From: Leucaena leucocephala
Taxonomy: Eukaryota > Streptophyta > Magnoliopsida > Fabales > Fabaceae
Assembly (NCBI GenBank): GCA_037074615.1
Contig: CM073520.1
Coordinates: 35,583,527 to 35,647,526, forward strand
Direction of reading: 5' to 3'
Length of the DNA: 64,000 nucleotides
A program made the position numbers and the translations under genes. Below are positions 37,428-48,837 of the stretch, piece by piece; the first letter of the stretch is position 1; the number at the start of each line of letters is the position of its first letter. Below the pieces are notes generated by a model. It was not told the DNA's origin. It did not search any database and worked only from the letters and a program-made list of their open reading frames with translations.

Positions 37428-40308
37428 GTCAAGATGCATTCTCTCAGACCCTTCATGTTCCCCTCCAGCAATTTTAAGATTCATCCTTGTTACTTGAAGG
37501 CTGTTTAATGCTTCTAACAGGGTATACTAATTTTATGGAAAATTTCACCTCTTGAAGGTGGTGACTAGTTCTGTAGCAATATAATGAAAATGAATTCAAG
37601 CATGTTGTTTGGCAGCCATTATTTTAGGAAACATTATTATGAAGTTCTAATAAAAGAATATAATCATAAAAAAATTTCATAATAAGTGAGAAGTATGTAA
37701 TAACAAAATGTCCATACTATTCACTTTTTATAGAATTTTTTAGTGATTATAGTTCTTTGTGGAGACTTGAATGATTTTCCCATCATTTTATGATGAGGCA
37801 TGGGAATGGGCATGGCACAGCATGAGCTGCCGGGCAAGGGACACCTACTTGCACAAGGCTCTCCAAGTCGACACATTTCTCTTCCTTCCTAAGCTAATAA
37901 GTATATGGTAGGAAAATACAGCTTCCATTGACATAAACCAAATCAAAGTATTGAAAATTAAATGAACGATGATTGTTTTTTGATGCGTGAGGACTAAAGA
38001 CTTATTTAAGTCATACTATAACACTTGGTCAAGTTGTGTTGTTAGGAATGGGTTCCTGCTAATGCCCTGAACTGTGGTTAAGGAATTGGTTAATCCGTTG
38101 TAAGCTTTTGTTGACAAATGAAAGTATCTTTCGCACAAAAAAGTACTTTGTTTGCTTTTTTTTTTTTCCCCATTTGCTCTCCAACTCAGTAAAAATATTT
38201 GCCTTTCGAGTATCGTCAGCATGATACTCTTTTGTTTTTCTTTGAATGGGATAATTTAAACACACACACCCCTGTCTTTTCCCCATATGGGAGCAAGTCC
38301 ACAACTCACAAGAGTTTATTCTTTATCAAAGGGTAGAACTTGGAAGTGCATATACTATTGACCTACGAGGCTATTGGCAATGCAAAGGATTGCCTAACCT
38401 TCTTTATTATTTATTTAAAAATTGTAAAATATTTTTTCCCTAAAAAGAAGTCATTATCAAATAACTATTTAATTAACAGAATTAGATATGAGGGCTGACA
38501 TGATTGGACGGTCTAGTACGCCACGGAGCGTGTAACCCAATTTGCCAGCTTATAAAATTGACTTTTATTTTATCGTATTTTTATAAATTAAAGTTGGAGT
38601 AAAAATAGTAAGTATAAAATAAGTTTATTGGAGTGATATATTAAAAAGTAAGCTTTCTTTTGTCATTTCTCTCTCTCTTTAGGGTGGCAAAGTAGCTTAT
38701 TTTAGCAACACTTAAAAGTAACTTTATTTTTAAAGTTACTTGCACATAAGTCATGAGGAAGAAAAATCATGACAAACACTCAACCCTAATCAATTTTTTA
38801 TTTTTTGCTAGAAGTTAGTTAAGAGTTGAAAAAAGGCATCCAAACAGGCACAAAGTTGCTAGACACAACTTCTATTAATTTTTGGCCGTTATGAGTTAGC
38901 CATGCTAATCAAGGTAAAAAAACAATTCTAAAAATAAACCCTTATTTAATATTTTTTTCTATATTATCATCATTAATTTCACATATTTTTTGCCCTCTTT
39001 TTTCCTTATATTTCGTATGATGCGTATCTTAAGAGAAGTGACCCACATTCGCATAACAATAACAAATAACTAATTTAGTTTAATTTTTAATTTTAAAAAA
39101 TTAATTAAATATATTTTATATTTTTTTAGCATTAAATATGTGTGTTGCATGTTTGGTATAAATTAATTAAATATATTTTATATTTAGATATAGAAAAGGT
39201 AATATAATAGTTGCATGTCTTGTCGGAGCCAACCTCCCCAAATTATCTATTACAAAATGTTGGTATGTCTTTAATATGTATAAAATTTAAAAAATAAACT
39301 ATATTATTTATAACTTATAAATTATTAAATTTATTAGTGGGAAAAATTATTAACCTTATTATATAAGACATGTTTTTCCATCATATATTATATCTGAAAT
39401 TGGTATAAGTTGTTACAAGTTGGGAAAAGTTATTATAAATTTTGTTATATATATTGTTATGACCTATGAGAATATATTGATAAATGCATAACAATAGGAT
39501 TATAATATAATACAAAAAATTATAATTTTAAGAACTTATCGATATCTATGAATAAAAAGAGTCATTTCTATGGATCTGGTTACTTTCCACTACTTTTTCT
39601 CTCAACTTTCTCTCCACTTCCCATCTCAACACCTTAACCCTTTGATCAAAGTTTTGGATGGGTAGGATTTAACATTCTATAAACTTATTATTAAAATATA
39701 AAATTATAAAAATAAATAAATAAATTTAAATAGTAAAAACTTAATTTAAATAGTTTAGAATTATAATTAAGAGATAAAAATAAAAAAATATTTATGAAAA
39801 TAAATAAATTTAAATTGTGCAAACTTAATTTATATAATCTAGAATTAGAGAAAATAAAAAAATATATATTTTAGAATTTCAAATCTTACGCACCTAAAAT
39901 TTTGATCTAACGGTTGAGATGTTAAGATGGGAAGTGGAGAGAAAAAGTATTGGAGAGAAGCATGTCCCATTTCTACAAGGCTCGTTATTTCTGTCTTTTA
40001 AGAATGATTTGATGAGAATAAGATTCTCCATATCGTTATTTGTTGTATCTTCCAAGATTCTCTCTACTTCCTTAAGTAATCTGCGAAATCATATAAGAGA
40101 GAAAGGACAAGGAATTCCCGAGCCCATGCTTCTTATTTTGCCCGATCCATCCAGGATGAATTAATACTGCGCAGACTTTCTCTGACCCGTTTGAAACTTC
40201 CCAAAATAAAAAGAAACCTTCAATCTCACGCATCAGTTCCTCTTTGTTTTTCCCGTCTTTCCCCGTCTCTGTTCCAACTCTCGTCTCTTTCTTTCCCTCA
40301 TATGTTTA
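37428..40308. other. Intergenic, phosphatase to CoA carrier
   Basis: 37428-37600 is the phosphatase 3' UTR; the last 200 bases are the promoter and leader of the carrier gene. 38500-39900 is very AT-rich. Around 38830-38860 a MITE-like half end (CATCCAAACAGGCAC) is seen but no partner end could be placed. There is no coding region. Confidence 0.55.
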
Positions 40309-42592
40309 ATGGGAAACAAGAGCGAAGACGGAGATAAGCTGATGTTGTTTGATGGGATCTTGGAGGCTATGCCCCTCTTTGCCAAGGAGCTTGTTGCCGG
40401 AGGTGTTGCTGGTGGCTTTGCCAAGACCGTCGTTGCGCCCCTCGATCGGGTCAAGATTCTCTTCCAGGTATTTCATTCTATTTCCCTCGTCCTATTTTTC
40501 TATTTCTCAGCTAGTTTGTTCTGGATGAAGTTCTGGTTCATATCGTCTATCAATTGCAGTTTCTGGGCTTGTATGCTTAGGCGTTTATTGCCTGTTTTCT
40601 TTATTAATGAGTCCCGCTAGAGTTATTAATCATCATTGAGGATGGGTAGGCTCTAAAGATACTTGAATTATTGAGTTGAGGAAGTGGGTTTTGCAGGAAA
40701 ATGGAATATGTCAGACTTTTACTGCAAATTAAATGCCAATGGTTTGTTTGTTTAGAGGCATATTCCTCGGTAAGATTACTAGGCACATATGAGAAATGCC
40801 TTCTTCAGATTACTTTGAAGAGAGAATTTAACTCCAAAGAAAAGAACTTTGAGGTGTACCTGACTGGAATAACAAATAAACGTCAATGGCTTCTTTTGTT
40901 TAAGACTTGGATGCTGTATATGATTCTGTTTAGCCTGTGGAGTTTTCCTATTTATCTACACCTGCGTTCACTCCTGGAAGGAAAAAGATACAAATATCCT
41001 GTTCAATTCAAAATTGAACACAGTTTCTGCCATCTGACTGGTATATACTGTTGTTGACCAAACAAGTGACTTTGGTAGGTCGATGGGTTATTTTTCTTTT
41101 CCTATTCACCTATGGCAAAGGCAAAGATATTTACGTTTTATTGACTATTACATCACAATTCCTTGAAACATTTAGAAAGAAGTTTGAGAACCATCTTATA
41201 CTTGTTTGATAATCCATTTCCATCAATGGTCTTAAAAATCACTCACTCTCTCTTGTATTTTGCATCATTATGATTCCTTGCAGACACGAGGAGCTGAATT
41301 TCAGAGCACAGGGCTTTATGGATCAGCGAAAAGGATTGCTAAAACAGAAGGCCTTTTGGGATTCTACAGGTGAATGAATGATGAATCCTGAATCCATTAA
41401 TCTCTGTGATGCCTTGATTTTTGTATGACTAAACCTCTCGGGCCAAATTTATGTACAGAGGAAATGGAGCAAGTGTTGCAAGGATTATTCCCTACGCAGC
41501 CCTTCATTACATGTCCTACGAGCAATACCGCAGATGGATAATGTTCTCTTTTCCTGATGTCTGGAAAGGCCCTACCCTTGACCTTGTAGCAGGCTCATTA
41601 TCTGGAGGCACAGCTGTACTCTTTACTTATCCCCTTGACTTAATTCGGACCAAGTTAGCCTATCAGGTAGGGGTATCTTGTGTCTTTAAGTGCTACAGTT
41701 AAGTTTTTCCTTAAAGTAAGCAAGAACTAAGCTGTATCTGACACTGCAGGTTGTAAGTATAACAGAGCTCAATGCTCCAGGAATGGTTAAGAATGAACAA
41801 GTTTACAGAGGGATCCTAGACTGTTTTGCAAAAACTTACAAAGCAGGCGGCATTAGAGGTCTCTACCGGGGAGTGGGTATGCCTATAAAATCTGCTCCAT
41901 ACTACTAGTACCAGTATGATTGTGTTTAAATGTTGGGTTCACGTTGCGCAAATTTTTGCATTCAATTCATGGCAACAGCTCCATCATTGGTTGGGATATT
42001 CCCATATGCGGGTTTAAAATTCTACTTCTATGAGGAAATGAAACGCCATGTCCCTGAGAAGCACAAAGGAAGCATTGTGGCCAAACTTACTTGTGGATCC
42101 GTAGCAGGTTTATTGGGACAGACCTTCACATATCCCCTCGAAGTTGTTCGGAGGCAAATGCAGGTAGTTCATTTCATTCATGTCTTCATTCTTCAGCTAA
42201 TGGTTTATAGATATCACATAGCATGATACAGAGTGAACAACCATAACTGGCTAGGTTCAAACCCTTCGGGCATCTGATAATGTACAATTGAAGGGCACTC
42301 TGATGACCCTTTTCATGATTGCTGAAAACCAAGGATGGAAGCAACTATTTTCAGGCCTGAGCATCAACTACATTAAGGTGGGAAAGCTGAAATCTTTGGT
42401 TGAAGAAACCAACTCTCCGGAACCTTACTGCTTAATGATTGCTTGCTTTGTATGATTCAGGTCGTCCCATCTGTGGCCATTGGATTTACAGTTTATGATA
42501 TAATGAAATCATGCCTCAGAGTTCCATCAAGAGACGAAGCTTCAGTTGAATTGTTAACCAACAAGAGAATCAGCCAAACATCCCATCAGTAG
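40309..42592 (+). CDS. Mitochondrial coenzyme A carrier (MCF/SLC25), CoAc1-like
   Basis: Seven exons: 40309-40467, 41284-41369, 41459-41666, 41750-41876, 41979-42163, 42255-42377, 42461-42592; 339 residues. Three mitochondrial-carrier repeats, each with its PX(D/E)XX(K/R) signature: PLDRVK in exon 1, PLDLIRTK in exon 3 and PLEVVRRQ in exon 5. The segments [36 protein letters not shown] and [21 protein letters not shown] are typical of the plant CoA carriers CoAc1/CoAc2, which import CoA into the matrix. The next best alternatives are other adenine-nucleotide/APC-type carriers. An ATG at 40302 is out of frame and short. The stop is followed by an (AGT)n/(AAT)n run. All six intron phases agree. 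Confidence 0.93.
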
Positions 42593-43465
42593 TAGTAGTA
42601 ATAATAATCCCTTTGGAACTCTTCTGAAGGCTGAAGCGTCAGAATGGCTTCTTAGTCTGATTCTATTTAGCTGTCCATTGCATATTCTTTCAAGCATTAA
42701 AGTGCGAGGTGGAGATTATATGCCATCTCCAAGTGTATTTTTTTAACACCCCCCCCCTACCTCCTAGATAACAATCGGTTGGTTGGGCTGATCTCATTGA
42801 TTTCATCATTTCCTGAGAAACCGTGTTTCTTGGGAAGATTGGACATGTATCATGTACATAACAGCGTTAAGATAAATTAGACTCGCAATGTGCAAGAATA
42901 GAGAAAGGATTAGAAATTTTAAGCTGATTATATGCCTTTACTACATTTGACTGTTCGCAAGCAGCCCCCTGCTTGCTATTCTTGGCCATTCTTATTCTTA
43001 ACATACGACTTATAAATGTGATTTCCCATTAAGCTTGTGATTGAAGGGCATTTATGTGAAAGAAAAATGACTAGTATACATCCTTTGTCACGTGTTACAT
43101 GAAAATTGGCAAGATGTTCCGCATCCTACTGACATAATTCCAAGCCATTTCAACGAATTGCAAATCTATATATATATATAAAGAAAAGTACATTTGATCA
43201 AACTCTTTATAACTTCAACCGTGTGCCAATAAATATCATGCAGCACACCAAATATTGTTATTGTTAGATGGAAAATGTGACATGCAGCTGGTACTTATCC
43301 AAAAACTTCCCTGTGACTCCTAGTGCAACGAATAATGTACAGAACAAAGAAACCTCGGGTCATTGAAGGGTCAATTTATGTCCTGGTTTTGGCAGCACAA
43401 AAGACGAGAAAGCACTACAGAGGACTGAGTATCTACAACCATACTTGCTTACTTTAAAACAATCG
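42593..43465. other. Convergent intergenic region
   Basis: 3' UTR of the carrier gene, including a short possible hairpin GGAGAT-8nt-ATCTCC near 42711 and a C run near 42750. A CACGTG is at 43090. Nothing coding is seen up to the end of the PPR relic. Confidence 0.55.
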
Positions 43466-44613
43466 CTACCAATAATCCCCGCAGGAGCACTTGCCATCTT
43501 TGAAATGATGGAATCGCTTGTTATCCCTTACAATGAGCTCTCTTCCAACAATCTTTGACATGATTTTTATGGCATTGTGGCAATCACCACAGATACGGAG
43601 ATTTTTTATAATCCTAAGGGTAGTCCTTGGGGGTGTACTTATGAGACCATAAGCAATTGCCAAACGTTCACTGTGATATTGCAAAGCCTTCTCTTTTGCT
43701 TCCTCGTCAATGTCACGTAGAACATATCTTGTATCTGGAACGTAACCTGCTTCCCTTCTTTGCCCACTCAAGCCTTTCAATTCCTCATTTGCCTCCTCTC
43801 TATAAGTTACATTATGCCGATATTCAGTGACTTTATTCTTCTCCTCAAGCATGTTAACTGCAGACTGTCTCTTTCTTGAAGGCATGGGAGGTTGATTAGA
43901 AATAGCTTTTGCTTTTGAAGGATCAAGATCTACCAAAAGCTCTTCTGCATGATCTTCAAGATCTAGATCTCCGTGATTTCGTGCAACGTTTCGAAGAGCC
44001 TCCCAAGCCTCCACTGTAGGCTCGAATGGCATTTTCTCAATGATCTCCTTGGCTTCATACAAATGACCAGCATTACCCAGAATGTTAATAATCTCTACAT
44101 AATGTTCAATGCCAGTAATAATTCCATACTCATTCTTCATAGATTCAAACTGCATGAACCCTTCTTCCACAGCTTCAGCTCGAGCACATGCAGCCAAAAC
44201 CAATGCAAAAGACTCCCCATTTGCCTTATTCGTTCCTGCTTCATATTCGTAAAACACAATAAGCCATAATCTCCAAGACCATTCACTGTGTATCCATCAA
44301 TCAACAAATGCCACGAACTCATATCTCTCTCCCGCATTTTATCAAACACGCTGCGCGCATCTCTCATACTGCCGCATCTTCCGTACATTCTCATCAATCG
44401 GTTATCCAACTCCATGTCCCGGCGAAATGGCGAGCGTCTGAGGAACACATGGAGTCTTTTTCCTGACTCAAGCGACTTGGTATTCTCGCATAAATTCAAC
44501 AGCGCAAGAAAAACAGCATAATCAGCAGTAGCAGCACCTTGACCCATACAATCTAACACTTGATCGAGCTTACCCTCTTTGCAAAACCGCATCAAGTCGA
44601 CATTCAAACTAAG
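43466..44613 (-). pseudogene. DYW2-like PPR protein, frameshifted and 5'-truncated
   Basis: Two overlapping frames together make the C-terminal about 380 residues of a DYW-class PPR protein. The upstream frame (about 44607-44240) carries PPR units such as MRMYGRCGSMRDARSVFDKM and [19 protein letters not shown]. The downstream frame (about 44255-43466) carries [20 protein letters not shown], the E-region, and the full DYW deaminase end: [12 protein letters not shown], then [15 protein letters not shown], then CSCGDYW. The reading frame changes by one base within about 20 bp near 44240. Upstream of 44607 the frame meets a TGA (44614-44616) with no in-frame ATG, so the transit peptide and N-terminal region are gone. 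The closest family I recall is Arabidopsis DYW2 (At2g15690), which takes part in organelle C-to-U RNA editing. A sequencing error could explain the frameshift but not the missing start. Confidence 0.8.
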
Positions 44614-45293
44614 TCAGATGAATTCTTTTTTTTTTATTATTATTATTTTTAATTCTGGGAAGATGAAAATAGAAGGCTCCAAACTTGGGAAGTTGCATGG
44701 GAAGCCATGCTCAACTTGAAATTGTCCACGTACGGCAAAGCAGCAAACTTTGAGAATTGCCCAAAAGTTGGCATCCTATCAAATGTTATAGTAATTAGAA
44801 ATGTGTTTGTGCTTGACGCATTTGGAGTGACAAATTGGGCAAATGGAAATATACATATCGTCAATAGGTTTGGAGCCTTGATGAACTTGCTTCATCTTTT
44901 AAAACTTAGAAAAGGAGTTAGAAATATTAATACACATGCGGACAGTATTAATTAGCATGATAAAGGATCTACAAGGCCTCCCATTTTGTCATCAACAGTG
45001 GTTGTCCACCATCATATTCCTTACATTTCCTTTACATCGTTGCTTCCATCCATCATGAGATAATTTATATATGTCCTTAATTACATTTTGTCCACTTCAC
45101 GTCTCGTCTCTCCGGTGAGTTAAAATTTCCTGTTACTATATAAATTTATAATTTTTTCTTCAATATATACTTTAAAATAGTAATTCATTCCTTTTTCTTT
45201 CTTTCTTCTTTCTTTCCATTCATTCATCATTCTTGTTTTTTTTCACCCAATTTTACAATTGAAGCGTCCAAATACAAAGCCAAATCCTACTTA

Positions 45294-45805
45294 GTGTGTG
45301 TTTGGATCCTAGGTTAGAAAATCAATTTTAAGATAAAACCTCATTTTAAAAAAATTTCACACAAACAGCTATTTTTATCCAGAATTAATTTTGGCCAAAA
45401 CCAAAGTTTTGAATAAGGTACTGAAAATAGCTTTTAGAACAGTAAAAGAGTTTATAGACTATTCAATTACTATTTTACTCATATTTTTTCTTATACCCTC
45501 TTTCCTCTCTCCTTTTTCCTCTCTCATCTCTATTATTTATCATATCTCCTCTTTCATCTCTCTTCTCTACACTCTTTCCTATTTTTTTCTACCCTCTCTC
45601 CTATTTTTTCTCTACCCTCTCTCCTATTTATTCCCTATATTCTCTTCTCTCTCATACTTTAATCAAATCATACCCTTTTTAGTAATTTATCAATATAAAA
45701 AGTAATTCTATTACTAATCATCCAAACATCTCTATTCTCAAAATCTATTTTTCAGAATTTATTCTTCCCATAATCTATTCTCTAAAAATTAATCCAAATA
45801 AGCCC
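45294..45805 (+). mobile_element. MITE, PIF/Harbinger-like (copy B)
   Basis: A 512-bp element flanked by TTA at 45291-45293 and at 45806-45808. Left end GTGTGTGTTTGGATCC; right end AATCCAAATAAGCCC. The CT-rich core, the segment CAGAATTAATTTTGGCCAAAACC and GAACAGTAAAAGAG are shared with copy A at 2260-2868. Same orientation as copy A. Confidence 0.75.
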
Positions 45806-46035
45806 TTAAACTCGAATCGTTTTTTTGGCCCCAAACCACTTCCTTTCTAATTTACTCGTACGTTTATTATAGAACTGCATGCTGTCTTATTTTTAAATAT
45901 GAATTGCCAAGCTAATTTGTAACTAAGTAAAATTAAATTGTAAATCCATGTTTTACACGCAAAAATGTCTTAGTGGAGCCTTGTTGTTCATGATTTGAAT
46001 AAAATAGTACAACATGGTTTGATTTAATTAAGAAT

Positions 46036-46747
46036 AGGGTTGTGTATAAAGCCCATGATTTGGTATGTCCACCTAATCCCGTAATAAAAATGTCCTACCT
46101 AACTCGATAAATATAAAGCAGGGTTAGGCATCGGCTGTAAAATATAACCCATGTATTTTTCGGGCTGAGTACTGGGCATAGGGCTGCCCCGCCCTGCTCT
46201 ACCCATGAGCACCCATTTTTCTCTCTCTCTATCTTGAAAGAGAGAATATGATAGTTACTAGTGATTAGAAGGTTATTTTAAAAATATGAGTAGTTAAGTA
46301 GGTAAGTTGTATCTTTTAATATTTATAATTATACTAATTTTTTCTTTTTTTAACTTTATTAATTATCATATGATTACATTATAAATTATAATTGTTTATT
46401 TTATTTTTTTAGATACTTTATCTTTGTCAATATTGAGGAGATTGATACAAAGTTATAATTACAAATTACTTAAACTTAAACACTTATTTTTTATATATAA
46501 TGGATCTCAAGATTTTAATTATTATCTTTATTACCTTATTTTTAGTGAATTATTAATATTATTTAACTCTTGAAAATACATAAATATGATATTAGTTTAG
46601 AAGTTCATAATTGTAGATTTTTTTCATAATATGAATATAGCATCACGACTTAGACATGCCTAACCTAAAATTGTTAGGACTTTTACATGATAGGGCTGGG
46701 TATCGGGCAGAGAGACTGCCCAGCCCAGCCCTACCTATGCATACCCC
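46036..46747. mobile_element. hAT-like MITE
   Basis: A 712-bp segment begins AGGGTTGTGTATAAAGCCC and ends TGCATACCCC, whose reverse complement GGGGTATGCATA resembles the start. This matches the general look of plant hAT MITE ends (GGGGTGTGCA). An 11-base direct repeat with one mismatch flanks it: TAATTAAGAAT at 46025-46035 and TAATTAGGAAT at 46748-46758. hAT elements usually make 8-bp duplications, which could be contained in this. Internal GC-rich blocks near both ends (CCCGCCCTGCTCTACCC; GGGCTGGGTATCGGGC) are partly complementary. Confidence 0.55.
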
Positions 46748-48837
46748 TAATTAGGAATAAGTACAACATTATGATAACTACCAAATTCTTCTCTTTGGTT
46801 GAACTATATTATTCATAATTTAGAAATAGTGACACTTTTATAAATTTTATATTACATACAGTTATATATATTATTATATTATTCAGCTAAAGGCATTTTT
46901 TTCTTATTTAATTTTCTTCAAGAATAGGCAGGTTGTGCCAAATAACCATATAGTATCCGGAAAAAAAGAAAAAACCATATAGCAACATAATTAATTAATA
47001 CTAATGAGCTGTTTTTAAATAAATCAACACGATTCCATTTACTTCTTGGCTTGTCCATTGAACGCACAATTTTGCTATAAAAAAATCAGCTAAGTTTGAA
47101 GCCTATGGACATAGATAAAATGGACGGCGGTTTTCTAAGAGTTTGTCATTATCGTAACTTTTTTATTTTCAAATGAATAAATAATTCATAATCAATAAAT
47201 TATGGAAATGCATTAGTTAAGAAGTAACAATGAAACAGATTTTTTCTAAATACCCCATTTGCTCTGTCTAATATTTTTATAAGGCTTTCTTTAGCATTTT
47301 CACCGCATTTAAGAAGAAACAATTAATTATTAACTTTGTATAAAAATAAAAAGTGTTTCTAATTTTATTACTACTTAAACCTATGCTTTAATGAAAAAAA
47401 TCAACAAACTTTGAAAATGGGTAGTATTAAAAAAAACTGTAATAATTTTGAAGGCATCTTCTTCTTCTCACGCTAGCATTTGAACTCAGAAGTCAGAAGC
47501 CAGCAGTCATATATCACTGAGATCTGAGAGTCTCAGACCAAAAATGGTAGTCAAAATTGTAGTAATAAATATTTCTTTCATTGCCTTATAATAAAGATGA
47601 AGTATCTCTTATAGAAATGCCATGTTAACAAAAAATACAGGGAGGAATAGTGTAAAAGCGGAAAATTATCCAGGAAAAGTAACAATTACAGCGGCCAGTC
47701 TGGGGCATGAAAGGCAGATGAGCGTTCTTTTTCAGTAAAAGTAAACATCCATTGCTCAGTCAATAATTGTGATTCCTCTCTTCTTTTTGCCATTAATTAA
47801 TCAATAATTGCCGTCTTGTCAGTTTTGGGGCTTGTTGCTTCTCCCAAAGCAAACACGTTTCTGAAAAGTACACCATCACTTGTTTTCTTTGCATGAATTT
47901 CCCCATCTTACTCATTCTTCTGCATTAAATAAGCAAAGGTTTTCTCTAACCCAATAAATAAATCACACTTGAAACTTGAAACTTTCCTCCCTCCCTTCCC
48001 TATTATCTAATCTGCAATCTGGAACTTCCAAACACATTTCCAGGCCTTATTATTATATATGTTGTGGCAGGATAAGAAGTTAAAAACCATCTTTTGAGTG
48101 ATTTCTAAGTAAGTTATACGTGAGTTGCTTATAATACTATCAGCTCCTGCTTTTAATATTCATTTCTCTTGGTTCAAGCGACACATGACATGATACACAG
48201 CACAGCAGAATTGAAAAAAAAAAAGAGGTTTTGTCTTATTTACCGTCTACTTTCGTTTTCTTTTTTCCTTTTCCTTTTCCTTTTTAATTTTTCTTTGGGT
48301 TCTAAAAAATGTCTTACCTTTGATGATATGGATTCCGAAGCAGAGCAATGTAATCACTAATCAGGTTGGTTAATCTGAGTCTTCTCCGCCGATCTGTCCA
48401 TTTCTTTGTGTCGTTATTTGTTTGGGATGACCCCCCCCCTGTTTCTTTCTTCCTCTGTTTGTTTGTAGTCGTTTCTCCGTCGCAGTCATCATCATCAATA
48501 TCGTAAGAATATGCTGATAGAGCCTCCAAATTAATATAGGGTTGATGGTCCTGATCCTGTTTCAACAGCCTCTCGCTTTGCATGTCGCAAGAACTTACTA
48601 GGAAAGTGTGGATTTCCTGGTTTCCACTTGTGCTTTAACGGGAAGGAAGGGACAACATCCGCTAAAGTACCTTGAATCGCGACTTGTTTTCTTTTCATAG
48701 CTTCAACTTTTCTTCTCGGTAACCGAAAACTGCAACCATTTACCTGATTTGGTGGCGTTGATGTGAACATTTAACAGGGTGGATGATGAGAATGTGAAAC
48801 TGATTTCATTGGCAAGTTGAGAAATTGTACTGTTGAG

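Larger units (their letters stand above)
44614..48837. other. Intergenic with two MITEs
   Basis: 44614-45290 shows no similarity to the PPR relic. MITE copies lie at 45294-45805 and 46036-46747. 46760-48160 is AT-rich with nothing recognised. 48160-48837 is the promoter and leader of the kinase gene, with pyrimidine runs and C runs. Minus-strand open frames at 48314-48770 are judged spurious. Confidence 0.6.

Noticed and set aside
38640..38860. Possible further MITE ending CATCCAAACAGGCAC
   Set aside because: No matching left end or target duplication could be found.
42241..42270. GGTTCAAACCC resembling a tRNA B box
   Set aside because: It is the acceptor and start of exon 6 of the CoA carrier; no A box or cloverleaf around it.
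48314..48770. Two minus-strand open frames before the kinase gene
   Set aside because: No homologue recognised, overlapping frames, located in the probable promoter and leader of the plus-strand kinase gene.
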